Notes under the pieces: generated by a model
What the model was told of the DNA's origin: nothing
Databases searched by the model: none
Seen by the model: the letters and a program-made list of their open reading frames with translations, nothing else
Program-made: the position numbers and the translations under genes
Shown here: piece after piece, positions 57,128 to 64,000 of the stretch
Position numbering within the stretch: position 1 is the first letter of the stretch
How the letters are laid out: each line of letters opens with the position of its first letter
From: JAGWBD01 sp965220615
GTDB lineage: Bacteria; Chloroflexota; Anaerolineae; Aggregatilineales; Phototrophicaceae
Assembly (NCBI GenBank): GCA_965220615.1
Contig: CBDCQL010000002.1
Coordinates: forward strand, 62,001 to 126,000
DNA length: 64,000 nucleotides
Direction of reading: 5' to 3'

Positions 57128-58471
57128 GTGACGACGATGGAACTCGCCGCGCCGGCCGGCAACTGGCGCGAGCGCATCCGCATCACCCGCAGCGGCATCT
57201 TTTCGCTGGTCTTCGTGTTGCTGGGCCTGTGGTTGCTGCTCTCCGCGCCGCAGGTGGCGCCGGATATCATCACGCGCCTGACCGCCGGGCGTCAGGCCGG
57301 TCTGGAGATCGCCGTTCAACCCTGGCTGCTGGCGGTCGGCCTCTGGTACGTCATCGCCGGCGCCCCAGGTCTGTTGCCAGGCGAGCGGCTGCAGCGCTTT
57401 CACTTCCGCGCCATGCTGCTGGCCGCCCTGCTGCTCTTCCCCACGATACTCATACTGGCGGCGGCCGGACGCAGCACCAACGCCGTCAGCATGCTGGCCT
57501 CCAGCCTGCGCCTCGCCACGCCGATCGTCATCGGCTCGATGGCCGGCATCTGGTGCGAGCGCTCCGGCGTCATCAACATCGCCATCGAGGGCATGATGTT
57601 GACCGGGGCGGCCTTCGGCTTCGTGGCCTTTTCGTTGATCGCCCCGAGCATGGAGAACAGCACAGCGCTCTTCATCGGCGTCATCATTTCGGTGCTGGCC
57701 GGTGGCGTCATGGCCATGCTGCACGCCTGGCTTTCGATCACCTTCCGCACCGACCAGATCGTCAGCGGCACAGTGATCAACATTCTGGCCCTGGGCCTGA
57801 CCAGCTTTATGCGCCGCGAGATTCTGCTCGATGCCCAGGATGCCGGTCGTGAGACGCTGCAGGCGGTGCCTTTCGAGCGTATCGCCGCCTTCCCGCCCCT
57901 GCGCAGCCTGCTGGACCAGATGGCCGCGCTGCCCGTCTTCGGCGACTTCCTGTTCCCCGTGCTGGAGGAGGTGTTCTTCAGCGGCAAGCCCATCTTCTAC
58001 ATGATGTTTGTGCTGCTGCTGCTGACGCATCTGATTCTGTTCTATACGCGCTGGGGCTTGCGCACCCGCGCCGTCGGCGAGAACCCGCGCGCCGCCGATA
58101 CGCTAGGCATCAACGTGATTCGCACGCGCTGGGTCAATGTCATCATCGCCGGCTTCATCGCCGGGCTGGCCGGCGCCTGGCTGTCGCTGGAGACCACCGG
58201 CACCTTTGACGACAACATGTCGGCCGGTCGCGGCTTCATTGCGCTGGCGGCCATGATTTTCGGCAAGTGGTTGCCTTTTGGCGCTTTTGGCGGCGGCCTG
58301 CTCTTCGGTTTCTCCAGCGCGCTGGAGACCCGTTTCCAGATTCTGGGCGTGACCCTGCCGCCGCAGTTTCTGCAGATGACGCCCTATATCGTGACCATCG
58401 TCGTGCTCGCCGGTCTGGTGGGCAGGGCGCGGGCGCCCGCGGCCATCGGCACGCCCTACGAAAAGGAATGA
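57128..58471 (+). CDS. Nucleoside-type ABC permease, second subunit
   Basis: A 447-residue permease of the YufQ type, longer than the usual 310-320 because of about 100 extra N-terminal residues with two hydrophobic segments and a loop near residue 260. The core is typical: IWCERSGVINIAIEGMMLTG near residue 142, TDQIVSGTVINILALGLTSF near 210, and VGENPRAADTLGINV near 316. The GTG at 57128 has GGGGAGG five bases upstream and follows the previous stop by one base. The last 16 bases overlap convergent tsaD. Confidence 0.88.
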   Translation: MTTMELAAPAGNWRERIRITRSGIFSLVFVLLGLWLLLSAPQVAPDIITRLTAGRQAGLEIAVQPWLLAVGLWYVIAGAPGLLPGERLQRFHFRAMLLAALLLFPTILILAAAGRSTNAVSMLASSLRLATPIVIGSMAGIWCERSGVINIAIEGMMLTGAAFGFVAFSLIAPSMENSTALFIGVIISVLAGGVMAMLHAWLSITFRTDQIVSGTVINILALGLTSFMRREILLDAQDAGRETLQAVPFERIAAFPPLRSLLDQMAALPVFGDFLFPVLEEVFFSGKPIFYMMFVLLLLTHLILFYTRWGLRTRAVGENPRAADTLGINVIRTRWVNVIIAGFIAGLAGAWLSLETTGTFDDNMSAGRGFIALAAMIFGKWLPFGAFGGGLLFGFSSALETRFQILGVTLPPQFLQMTPYIVTIVVLAGLVGRARAPAAIGTPYEKE

Positions 58472-59487
58472 GGCGCGCCCAGCGGCCAGCGGGGCAACAC
58501 TTCCATGTCCAGGCCATCGCGCTGACCGGCCTGCCAGCGCCAGTGCGCCGCCGCCGCGATCATGGCGCCGTTGTCCGTGCACAGGTCCGGTGGCGGCACC
58601 AGCAGGGGCAAGGGGGTGGCTTCACGCAGGGCCCTCCGCAAGGCCTGGTTGGCGCTCACGCCGCCCGCCACCAGAATGGCGCTGGCGCCGCAACGCTCCG
58701 CCGCGCGCGCCGTCTTGCGCGCCAACACCTCGACCAGAGCCGCCTGAAACCCTGCCGCCAAATCCGCGACGGAGACCTCGGCGCGCAGTTGCGGCTGACG
58801 GGCGTTGGGGTCCACTGTGGCGGCGCGCAGCACGGCCGTCTTCAACCCGGAGAAACTGAAGTCGTCGCTGCCGTCCAGCCAGGCGCGGGGGAAGTGCCAG
58901 ACCTCGGGGTCGCCTTCACGGGCCGCGCGTTCGACGTGCGGGCCGCCGGGAAAGGGCAGGCCCAGGATGCGTCCGACCTTGTCGAAGGCCTCGCCGGCGG
59001 CGTCATCACGGGTGCCGCCCAGACGCCGCCAGTGGCCGTGCCCGGTCATCAGGGTCAGTTCGCTATGCCCGCCCGAAACGATCAACACCAGTAGCGGGAA
59101 GTCGGGTTCCGCCTGCATGTCGGGCCACAGCGAATAGACGTGTCCTTCCAGGTGGTTGATGCCCAGCAGCGGTACACCGGCGCCCAGCGCCAGACCCTTG
59201 GCGTAGTTCACGCCGACAAGCAGCGATCCGACCAGACCCGGGCCGCGCGTCACGGCGATGGCGTCCAGACCCGCCAGCGACGTCCCGGCCTGCGCCAGGG
59301 CCTCGTCGACGACCGCTGTGATGACCTCCACGTGGGCGCGCGAGGCCAGCTCCGGGAAGACGCCGCCGTATTGCGCGTGCAGGTCGATTTGCGAGGCGAT
59401 GACGTTGGCGAGGACTTCCCGCCCGTCGCGCACGACGGCCGCCGCCGTCTCGTCGCAGGACGTTTCGATGCCCAGCAGGAGGCTCAC
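58456..59487 (-). CDS. tsaD: tRNA N6-adenosine threonylcarbamoyltransferase
   Basis: Essential enzyme that transfers threonylcarbamoyl to A37 of ANN-reading tRNAs, 343 residues. The N-terminal LGIETSCDETAAAVV, the metal-binding histidines in NHLEGHVYS (near residue 108), VSGGHSELTLM and the late VAGGVSANQALRRAL and DNGAMIAAA motifs are intact. The start is GTG 59487 inside the preceding stop (GTGA). It ends the four-gene minus-strand operon. Confidence 0.94.
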   Translation of the reverse strand: MSLLLGIETSCDETAAAVVRDGREVLANVIASQIDLHAQYGGVFPELASRAHVEVITAVVDEALAQAGTSLAGLDAIAVTRGPGLVGSLLVGVNYAKGLALGAGVPLLGINHLEGHVYSLWPDMQAEPDFPLLVLIVSGGHSELTLMTGHGHWRRLGGTRDDAAGEAFDKVGRILGLPFPGGPHVERAAREGDPEVWHFPRAWLDGSDDFSFSGLKTAVLRAATVDPNARQPQLRAEVSVADLAAGFQAALVEVLARKTARAAERCGASAILVAGGVSANQALRRALREATPLPLLVPPPDLCTDNGAMIAAAAHWRWQAGQRDGLDMEVLPRWPLGAPHSFS

Positions 59488-60584
59488 GCCGCGACGTCCT
59501 CCAGTTTCAGGACTGCATCCTGACCGAGAAAGCGCCCGACGTCGGCGACTTCGGCCTCCAGTTCTGGCCAGCGCCCCCGAGGCAGGGGGACGAAGGGCGT
59601 GACGACGACGGTCAGCGAGCGGCGACCGCGTTTAAGCTGCCAGCGACCGCGCACGACGCCATCGATGAGCAGGGAAGGGCGGATGATTCCGCCGCCCGGG
59701 TGAATCGAGCGGCTGACCTGCGCTGGCAGGACCAGGTCGCGGTCCACGTGGCTCAGCAGCAGGGCATCGAAAGCCGGCAGCAAAAACAGGCTGATCTCGG
59801 GCTCATCGTCCAGCCAGGGTAGTTGATCGTTGGCAATGAGGGTCTCCTGGCCCGCTGCGTTTACCGCCGTCACCTCGTCCGCCAGCGCGTCAAGGCCGGC
59901 ACGCGCCAGTTGCATCGGCAGGCCGGACCAGCGCGCCAGGTCCGCCGCGTTGGCCGGGCCGAAGGCGCGCAAAAAGCGACGGGCCAGACGGGCCGCCGCC
60001 GCATCGGTACCGGGCCACCCGTCCATAGCCCTGTCGTCGAGCAGGCGGTACTCGGGGCGACTGTTGCGCAGGGGCACGCAGACAAGGGCGCCCTCCAGCG
60101 CCGCATGACGCAACAAATGCGGACAGGCCTGGCCCTCAACCGGCAGACCTTCGGCCTCCAGCAAGTCCTTCAGGGCGGCGCGGGTTTGCGGGCCATCCGC
60201 CAGGATTTGACGCAGCAGCGACGTCACGCGCCCGCGCGCCTCTTCGTCGAGACCCAGTTCGCGATAGCGACGGGCCGTCAGGCGGATGAATTGCGGGCCG
60301 AAGAGCGGCAACAGCCAGGGGAGGTCCGCCATGTTGGCAAGATGCAGCGTGCCGCGCATCAGCCAGGTCCAGCACAATTCCCCGCCGATCAACGCTGCCC
60401 GGACGTCTTCATCAACCAGGCCGCCACTGCGCGCCCGTACGCCCAGCACGGCCGCGTTGTAGTCCTGGGCCTGCAGGCTGACCGCCCTGGCCAGCAACAG
60501 CGTGAGGTCACTGACTGGCGCGGCAAGCCCCTGGGCGCGCAGACGCAGGTGTCGGAGTTGGACGGAATCGATCGTCAGGGTCAT
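59484..60584 (-). CDS. Winged-helix DNA-binding domain protein (DUF1006/AlkZ-like)
   Basis: A 366-residue protein of the winged-helix family PF06224 that includes AlkZ/YcaQ crosslink-repair glycosylases. The start LTIDSVQLRHLRLRAQGL, the segment WTWLMRGTLHLANMADLPWL near residue 75 and the end LLIDGVVRGRWQLKRG are typical. The glycosylase QxQ/QxD motif of YcaQ was not confirmed. The ATG at 60584 shares four bases with the end of the MerB-like gene (ATGA), which fixes both the start here and the stop there. Confidence 0.8.
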   Translation of the reverse strand: MTLTIDSVQLRHLRLRAQGLAAPVSDLTLLLARAVSLQAQDYNAAVLGVRARSGGLVDEDVRAALIGGELCWTWLMRGTLHLANMADLPWLLPLFGPQFIRLTARRYRELGLDEEARGRVTSLLRQILADGPQTRAALKDLLEAEGLPVEGQACPHLLRHAALEGALVCVPLRNSRPEYRLLDDRAMDGWPGTDAAAARLARRFLRAFGPANAADLARWSGLPMQLARAGLDALADEVTAVNAAGQETLIANDQLPWLDDEPEISLFLLPAFDALLLSHVDRDLVLPAQVSRSIHPGGGIIRPSLLIDGVVRGRWQLKRGRRSLTVVVTPFVPLPRGRWPELEAEVADVGRFLGQDAVLKLEDVAA

Positions 60585-61261
60585 GGCATTTCCCAAAAGG
60601 GCCCGCGCAAGCCAAGCGAGGCAAAGAGTTCCTGCGCCTCGGCCTTGCTGCGACCCCGAAACGTCGGTGACAGGCGGTTGTGGTACCAGGCCTGCGCCAG
60701 CGTCCAGGTGTGCTGCAGGGTCAACACGGCGCCGCGGGCCCTGTCACCCTGTTCACACCAGTCGTCAATGTCCTCCTCCGACCGGAAGAGCAGGATGGTC
60801 GCTCAGGTCTCCACCAGATCGTCGTACCAGTGGCGGAAGGGCAGGGCAAAATGCACCAGCGCTTCTTCCGCCAGCAGCTCGCCATCGCGAACGTTGCAGC
60901 GCAAGGGTTCGCCACGCGGGCTGTAACGGGCCTCAATGACGGCGTCCTGCTGCAGCATGGCGGGAATGCCCGGCGCGTCCCAGGCGCAATTGGCGAATAA
61001 CCAGTGCTGGCCGACCCGCACGCGAAAGCCGGTGGGCACGGCTGACAGGGGATTGGCCATGCGGATGCCTTCGCCGTCGGCTTCCAGCAGGAGGAGATGG
61101 GCCTCGTGCAGGCGGCGCCAGGCGGCCAGGGCGGCAGATTCTTTCAGGCCGCAGGCGCAGGCGCTTTCCGCCACTGTGGGCGGCCGTCCCCGTTCGCACC
61201 AGAAGCGGTAGATGTGCAGGCGCAAGGCCTGGTCCCCGTCACTCGTGATGTCCTGGCTCAC
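60581..61261 (-). CDS. MerB-like (alkylmercury lyase family) protein, probable selenoprotein with in-frame UGA
   Basis: A 226-codon frame with one internal TGA at codon 153 (60803-60805). Before it, residues 1-152 show an N-terminal winged-helix part and the MerB-like core FANCAWDAPGIPAML, whose Cys92 and Asp95 match MerB Cys96 and Asp99. The TGA falls where MerB has catalytic Cys159. Beyond it the same frame continues with ATILLFRSEEDIDDWC and a helical end, and stops in an ATGA overlap with the next gene. A 7-bp hairpin follows the TGA. I infer selenocysteine at residue 153; nonsense mutation or sequencing error are the alternatives. If read as a stop, the product ends at 152. Start is GTG 61261. 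Confidence 0.78.
60773..60805 (-). promoter_or_regulatory. Candidate bacterial SECIS hairpin
   Basis: Read on the minus strand, UGA (60805-60803) is followed after 19 bases by the loop GGUC (60783-60780). The loop is closed by a 7-bp stem, CUCUUCC (60790-60784) with GGAGGAG (60779-60773), containing one G-U pair. A short loop starting with G, a stem of 4-16 bp and a 16-37 base distance are the published bSECIS criteria. The GGUC loop resembles that of E. coli fdhF. Confidence 0.6.
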
Positions 61262-62619
61262 GTGCGCAAGCCCTTGAGTTTTTCATACGCCTGCAGGAGC
61301 GCGATGCCGCCAAAGACCCAACACAGGGGTAGTATCGGGAAGAGGTAGCGGGGGATGGCGTGCAGGGCCAGATGCAGCAACAGGGTGTAGGCGATGAACG
61401 CGGCCAGTGGCAGGCTCTGGCGCCAGCGATGACGGTTTAGCCAGATTCCGGCCAGCCCCGCCAGCAGGCCGGCAAAATGAAGGACGTAGATCAACAATCG
61501 GAGCCAGAAGCCCTCTGTAGTTGTCCACCGCAATAATTCGGTGGGTGAACGTCCCTCACGCCACCAGTCCTGGGCCATGAGACGCAGGGGCGGGCCATCG
61601 ACGTAACCTGTGCCGTGCGGTTGCAGGGCGGCTTCCCTCAGTTCACCCAGACGGTGAAACAGGTAACCGGCGGGGTCAGTTGCTATTCGCTGCTGCGCGC
61701 CCTGCAGGTAGCTGGCCTGACGCGCAAGTGGTTCTTCTTGCAAGGCTCCGGTGTCCTCGATCAGTTGATCGTCCGTCTCCTGCGGGCCACGCCAGCCCTG
61801 GTCCAGCGCGCCGATGTAAAGAAAGGCCGCAGCACCCTCGCCGGCGATTACGAAACGGTCCCAGCGCGCCAGGCTGTAGACCGTCCAGCTGCCGACGACG
61901 AGGCTGTAAACTGCCAGCAGAATCAGCGCCCGGCGCAGACCCTGGCGGCGGCCATCGACCAGAAGCAGGTGCAGGGCCAGGGCAAGGGGGAAAAGCAGCA
62001 GAACGGCCCGCGTAAGTGTCGCCAGGCCGAGCAGAAAGCCGGTTATGGCGACGCGCTCGCGTCGGTGACTGTGGTGCGCCAGGGCAGCGAGCAACTGAAA
62101 AATGTAGAGTGATTCGGTGGTGACGCGAGTGGCTTCGAAAATGAAGGCGGGCGATATGGCGATGGCCAGTGCGGCGATGAAGGCAGCGCGTTCGTTCCCC
62201 GCCACGTCGCGCCCCAGGCGCCAGACCAGCCAGACGGATATTGCGCCCGCCAAGGCCTGCAAGACCCGAATGATCAGCACTGCCGCCTCGCGCGGCAACA
62301 GGGCCTGTGGTACACCGACGAAAAGCAGGAAAAGGGGCGGTGTTGTCAGCCTGCGAAAGGAAATAATGACGCCGCCGGAATCGTACTCGTCTCCAAATTC
62401 AGGCAGTTGTCCGTTGTCAAAACCCGTAACCAGGGCGTAGCCATGCGCCAGATACCAGGGGCTGTCGCCGCCGTCGCTGACGTAACCGATGTCATGATCC
62501 TCGCCGAGGACTGCCGCCAGACGCAGTAACAGGGCCAGCAGAATGAGCATTGGCACCAGGCGCGCAGGGCCGCTACCATCGTCTGTCCTTGCCTTGTGAC
62601 CCGGGGTGACCCGAAGCAT
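61258..62619 (-). CDS. GT39/ArnT-like membrane glycosyltransferase
   Basis: A 453-residue integral membrane protein with about ten hydrophobic segments. The first extracytoplasmic loop is GEDHDIGYVSDGGDSPWYLAHG-like, with the acidic pair typical of GT-C polyprenyl-phosphate glycosyltransferases, and there are conserved basic patches (RRLTTPPLFLLF). It would transfer a sugar from a lipid carrier on the outer face of the membrane. The ATG at 62619 has AGGAGG 12 bases upstream; an alternative is 62550. It overlaps the MerB-like start by GTGA. Confidence 0.78.
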   Translation of the reverse strand: MLRVTPGHKARTDDGSGPARLVPMLILLALLLRLAAVLGEDHDIGYVSDGGDSPWYLAHGYALVTGFDNGQLPEFGDEYDSGGVIISFRRLTTPPLFLLFVGVPQALLPREAAVLIIRVLQALAGAISVWLVWRLGRDVAGNERAAFIAALAIAISPAFIFEATRVTTESLYIFQLLAALAHHSHRRERVAITGFLLGLATLTRAVLLLFPLALALHLLLVDGRRQGLRRALILLAVYSLVVGSWTVYSLARWDRFVIAGEGAAAFLYIGALDQGWRGPQETDDQLIEDTGALQEEPLARQASYLQGAQQRIATDPAGYLFHRLGELREAALQPHGTGYVDGPPLRLMAQDWWREGRSPTELLRWTTTEGFWLRLLIYVLHFAGLLAGLAGIWLNRHRWRQSLPLAAFIAYTLLLHLALHAIPRYLFPILPLCWVFGGIALLQAYEKLKGLRT

Positions 62620-63025
62620 GCGGCTCTATATCCTCCTGTTGATTTCGGGCCTGCTGGCGAGGCCGGGTCTGGCGTTGCTGACCGATCATCCCGGCCTGTT
62701 TGATCCCAACCGCCATTATAGCCTTGCGCGCAACCTGGCTGAGGGACGCGGCTTCGTCGTTTACTACATCTGGCTCTACCGTCAGAGACCGACGGTTGTC
62801 ACCCACCCCGTCGATTACTGGATGCGACTGGCTGCCGTGTGGCTGGCCCTGTCGATGCGGGTGTCGGGCACGGGCCTGCTGCCGGCCTTGTTGCCCAACA
62901 TTTTCTTCAGCACGGCCCTGGGTGACGCCCCGTGGCCGTTTTACGATGGAAGCAAAAGCAATGATCGCCTTCCCTTGCCGTGCCGCACCAGCCATTCGCG
63001 TCTCTTCGGGATCGCGGACGCATGA
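62618..63025 (+). pseudogene. Truncated glycosyltransferase-like gene
   Basis: A 135-codon frame starting MRLYILLLISGLLARPGL. It resembles the first membrane segment and first outer loop of a GT39-like protein (FDPNRHYSLARNLAEGRGFV, THPVDYWMRLAAVWLAL). After about residue 100 the sequence becomes basic and non-membrane (GSKSNDRLPLPCRTSHSRLF) and stops. The rest of such a protein, normally over 400 residues, is missing. Its ATG overlaps the ATG of the divergent gene in one CATG. GGGGTGA lies nine bases upstream. Probably a remnant. Confidence 0.5.
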
Positions 63026-64000
63026 GCATTCTTTCGATCCCGAAAGGCATGGGGCGGGTGCATGCGCACCTTCGACTGCTGCTCCTGCTCACCGTGCTGG
63101 TTCGGGGCGGTATGTTCCTCGGCTATCCCTTTCAAATCGCGGTAGATGATGATCAGAGGTATCAGCGTTATCTGATTGACAGATTGCTGGAAGGCGACCT
63201 GCTTATAGGCAACGTGCGTTACAACACCGGCTATCCACTGGTAATTGCACCCGTCACTGCTGCCAGTCGCCTGTTTGGCCGGCTGGACGACCGCTTCGTT
63301 TTGCTTGTCCAGATCTCTTGCAGCGCCTTAATCCCTTTCCTGCTGTACGACATCGTGCGTAGACATCACTCGCGCCGGGCAGCACTGCTGGTGGCCCTGC
63401 TAACACTGCTGGATCCATTTGGCCTGCAATGGGCGCATCTTTCTCTGCCGGTGTGGCTGGTTGCGTTCTGTTTCGTGCTGGCGCTCTGGATCATGGATCG
63501 GGCTCTGCACAGGGGCATTTCGCCGAGCCCTTTCCTGGTCGCCGGCGTCATCCTGGGTGTTGCAGTGCTCGCCCGATTGAATTTCGCGCCAATCGTCGCG
63601 CTGACCGGCGCGATGTTGCTGATTGTTAAACCCGTCCCCTTGCGCAACAGACTGACCGCTTTCATTGCACTGGGCTCGACCAGTGCGCTTGTCCCTGTTC
63701 TTTACATGCTGCTAATTCATTTTCCGTCCACCGGAACATTCAGTCTGAATTGCCTATCAGGAACAAACCTGCTTCTCTCTCTTCAGCTTGCCGATATACC
63801 ACTCGTTGCAGGGAACGGGGACGCCACTGCCCGCCTGCTGTACCTGAACGCCTTGCCCGCGAATTCATCGCTTGACAGCGCGCAAAGGTATGCTAACTGG
63901 CAACGGCCTGGCCCCTGGGTCTCACCGGAAGAACAGGCGGCATTCCTGGCGCAAGGTCCTGCTGAAGTAGTCCCTGCCAGCTATGATTATTACTCCGTGA
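63022..64000 (+). CDS. GT39-like membrane protein, C-terminus beyond window
   Basis: Open from ATG 63022 to the right edge, 326 codons with no stop. It has a basic start, a hydrophobic segment LRLLLLLTVLVRGGMFLGYP, then an acidic loop VDDDQRYQRYLIDRLLEGDL and a chain of further hydrophobic segments, the GT-C glycosyltransferase pattern. Downstream, SPEEQAAFLAQGP lies in a predicted outer loop. The ATG overlaps the stop of the truncated gene before it (ATGA). Codon use is somewhat less GC-rich toward the edge. Confidence 0.72.
   Translation, partial: MSILSIPKGMGRVHAHLRLLLLLTVLVRGGMFLGYPFQIAVDDDQRYQRYLIDRLLEGDLLIGNVRYNTGYPLVIAPVTAASRLFGRLDDRFVLLVQISCSALIPFLLYDIVRRHHSRRAALLVALLTLLDPFGLQWAHLSLPVWLVAFCFVLALWIMDRALHRGISPSPFLVAGVILGVAVLARLNFAPIVALTGAMLLIVKPVPLRNRLTAFIALGSTSALVPVLYMLLIHFPSTGTFSLNCLSGTNLLLSLQLADIPLVAGNGDATARLLYLNALPANSSLDSAQRYANWQRPGPWVSPEEQAAFLAQGPAEVVPASYDYYSV

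Overview
The window is high-GC, densely packed bacterial DNA. Gene order, many 4-base ATGA/GTGA start-stop overlaps, the abundance of carbohydrate and peptide ABC importers, and the DUF4380, GH172 and Mrp genes suggest a heterotrophic, probably uncultured member of the Chloroflexota (Anaerolineae/Caldilineae type). This placement is inference: no rRNA or tRNA gene was found. Single-base indels in two neighbouring genes are compatible with a draft or metagenomic assembly.

Layout. 1-2373: end of a sugar-binding protein and its two permeases. 2395-10441 (minus): peptide/nickel-type importer genes with two DppB/DppC pairs, DppD, DppF, one unknown gene, and a terminal sarcosine-oxidase-like flavoprotein. 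10442-10911: palindromic repeats. 10912-12654: Rieske protein with a large unassigned C-terminal region. 12706-16824 (minus): a defence-type island, part of it AT-rich, with an EcoRI-type adenine methyltransferase, an ApeA-like HEPN protein, a broken DUF262 start, a membrane coiled-coil protein and an intact DUF262-HNH nuclease. 17796-23641: complete seven-gene Mrp Na+/H+ antiporter operon. 23725-25765: tandem aldo/keto reductases. 26789-30121: glpK and a frameshifted glpD. 30154-30810: a DUF559 nuclease gene bracketed by two copies of a composite palindromic element. 30846-42436: glycan-use region with a frameshifted sulfatase, GH172, a GH5-like hydrolase, a DUF4380 protein and two complete sugar ABC importers in opposite orientations. 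42689-53257: housekeeping genes (fabI, bioY, xseA, xseB, murJ, tag) and single enzymes. 53397-58471: nucleoside-type (BmpA family) ABC importer whose first permease carries a large insertion. 58456-62619 (minus): operon of a GT39-like membrane protein, a MerB-like protein, a winged-helix protein and tsaD. 62618-64000: a degraded and then an open glycosyltransferase-like gene.

The most notable point is the MerB-like gene at 60581-61261. Its frame is interrupted by one UGA at the place where the family has its catalytic cysteine. The frame then continues for 73 family-like residues, ends in an ATGA overlap with the next gene, and the UGA is followed by a hairpin that fits the bacterial SECIS rules. 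It is a strong selenoprotein candidate. Second is the DUF559 nuclease sitting tightly between two composite repeats that also occur elsewhere in the window, an arrangement that recalls REP/RAYT units.
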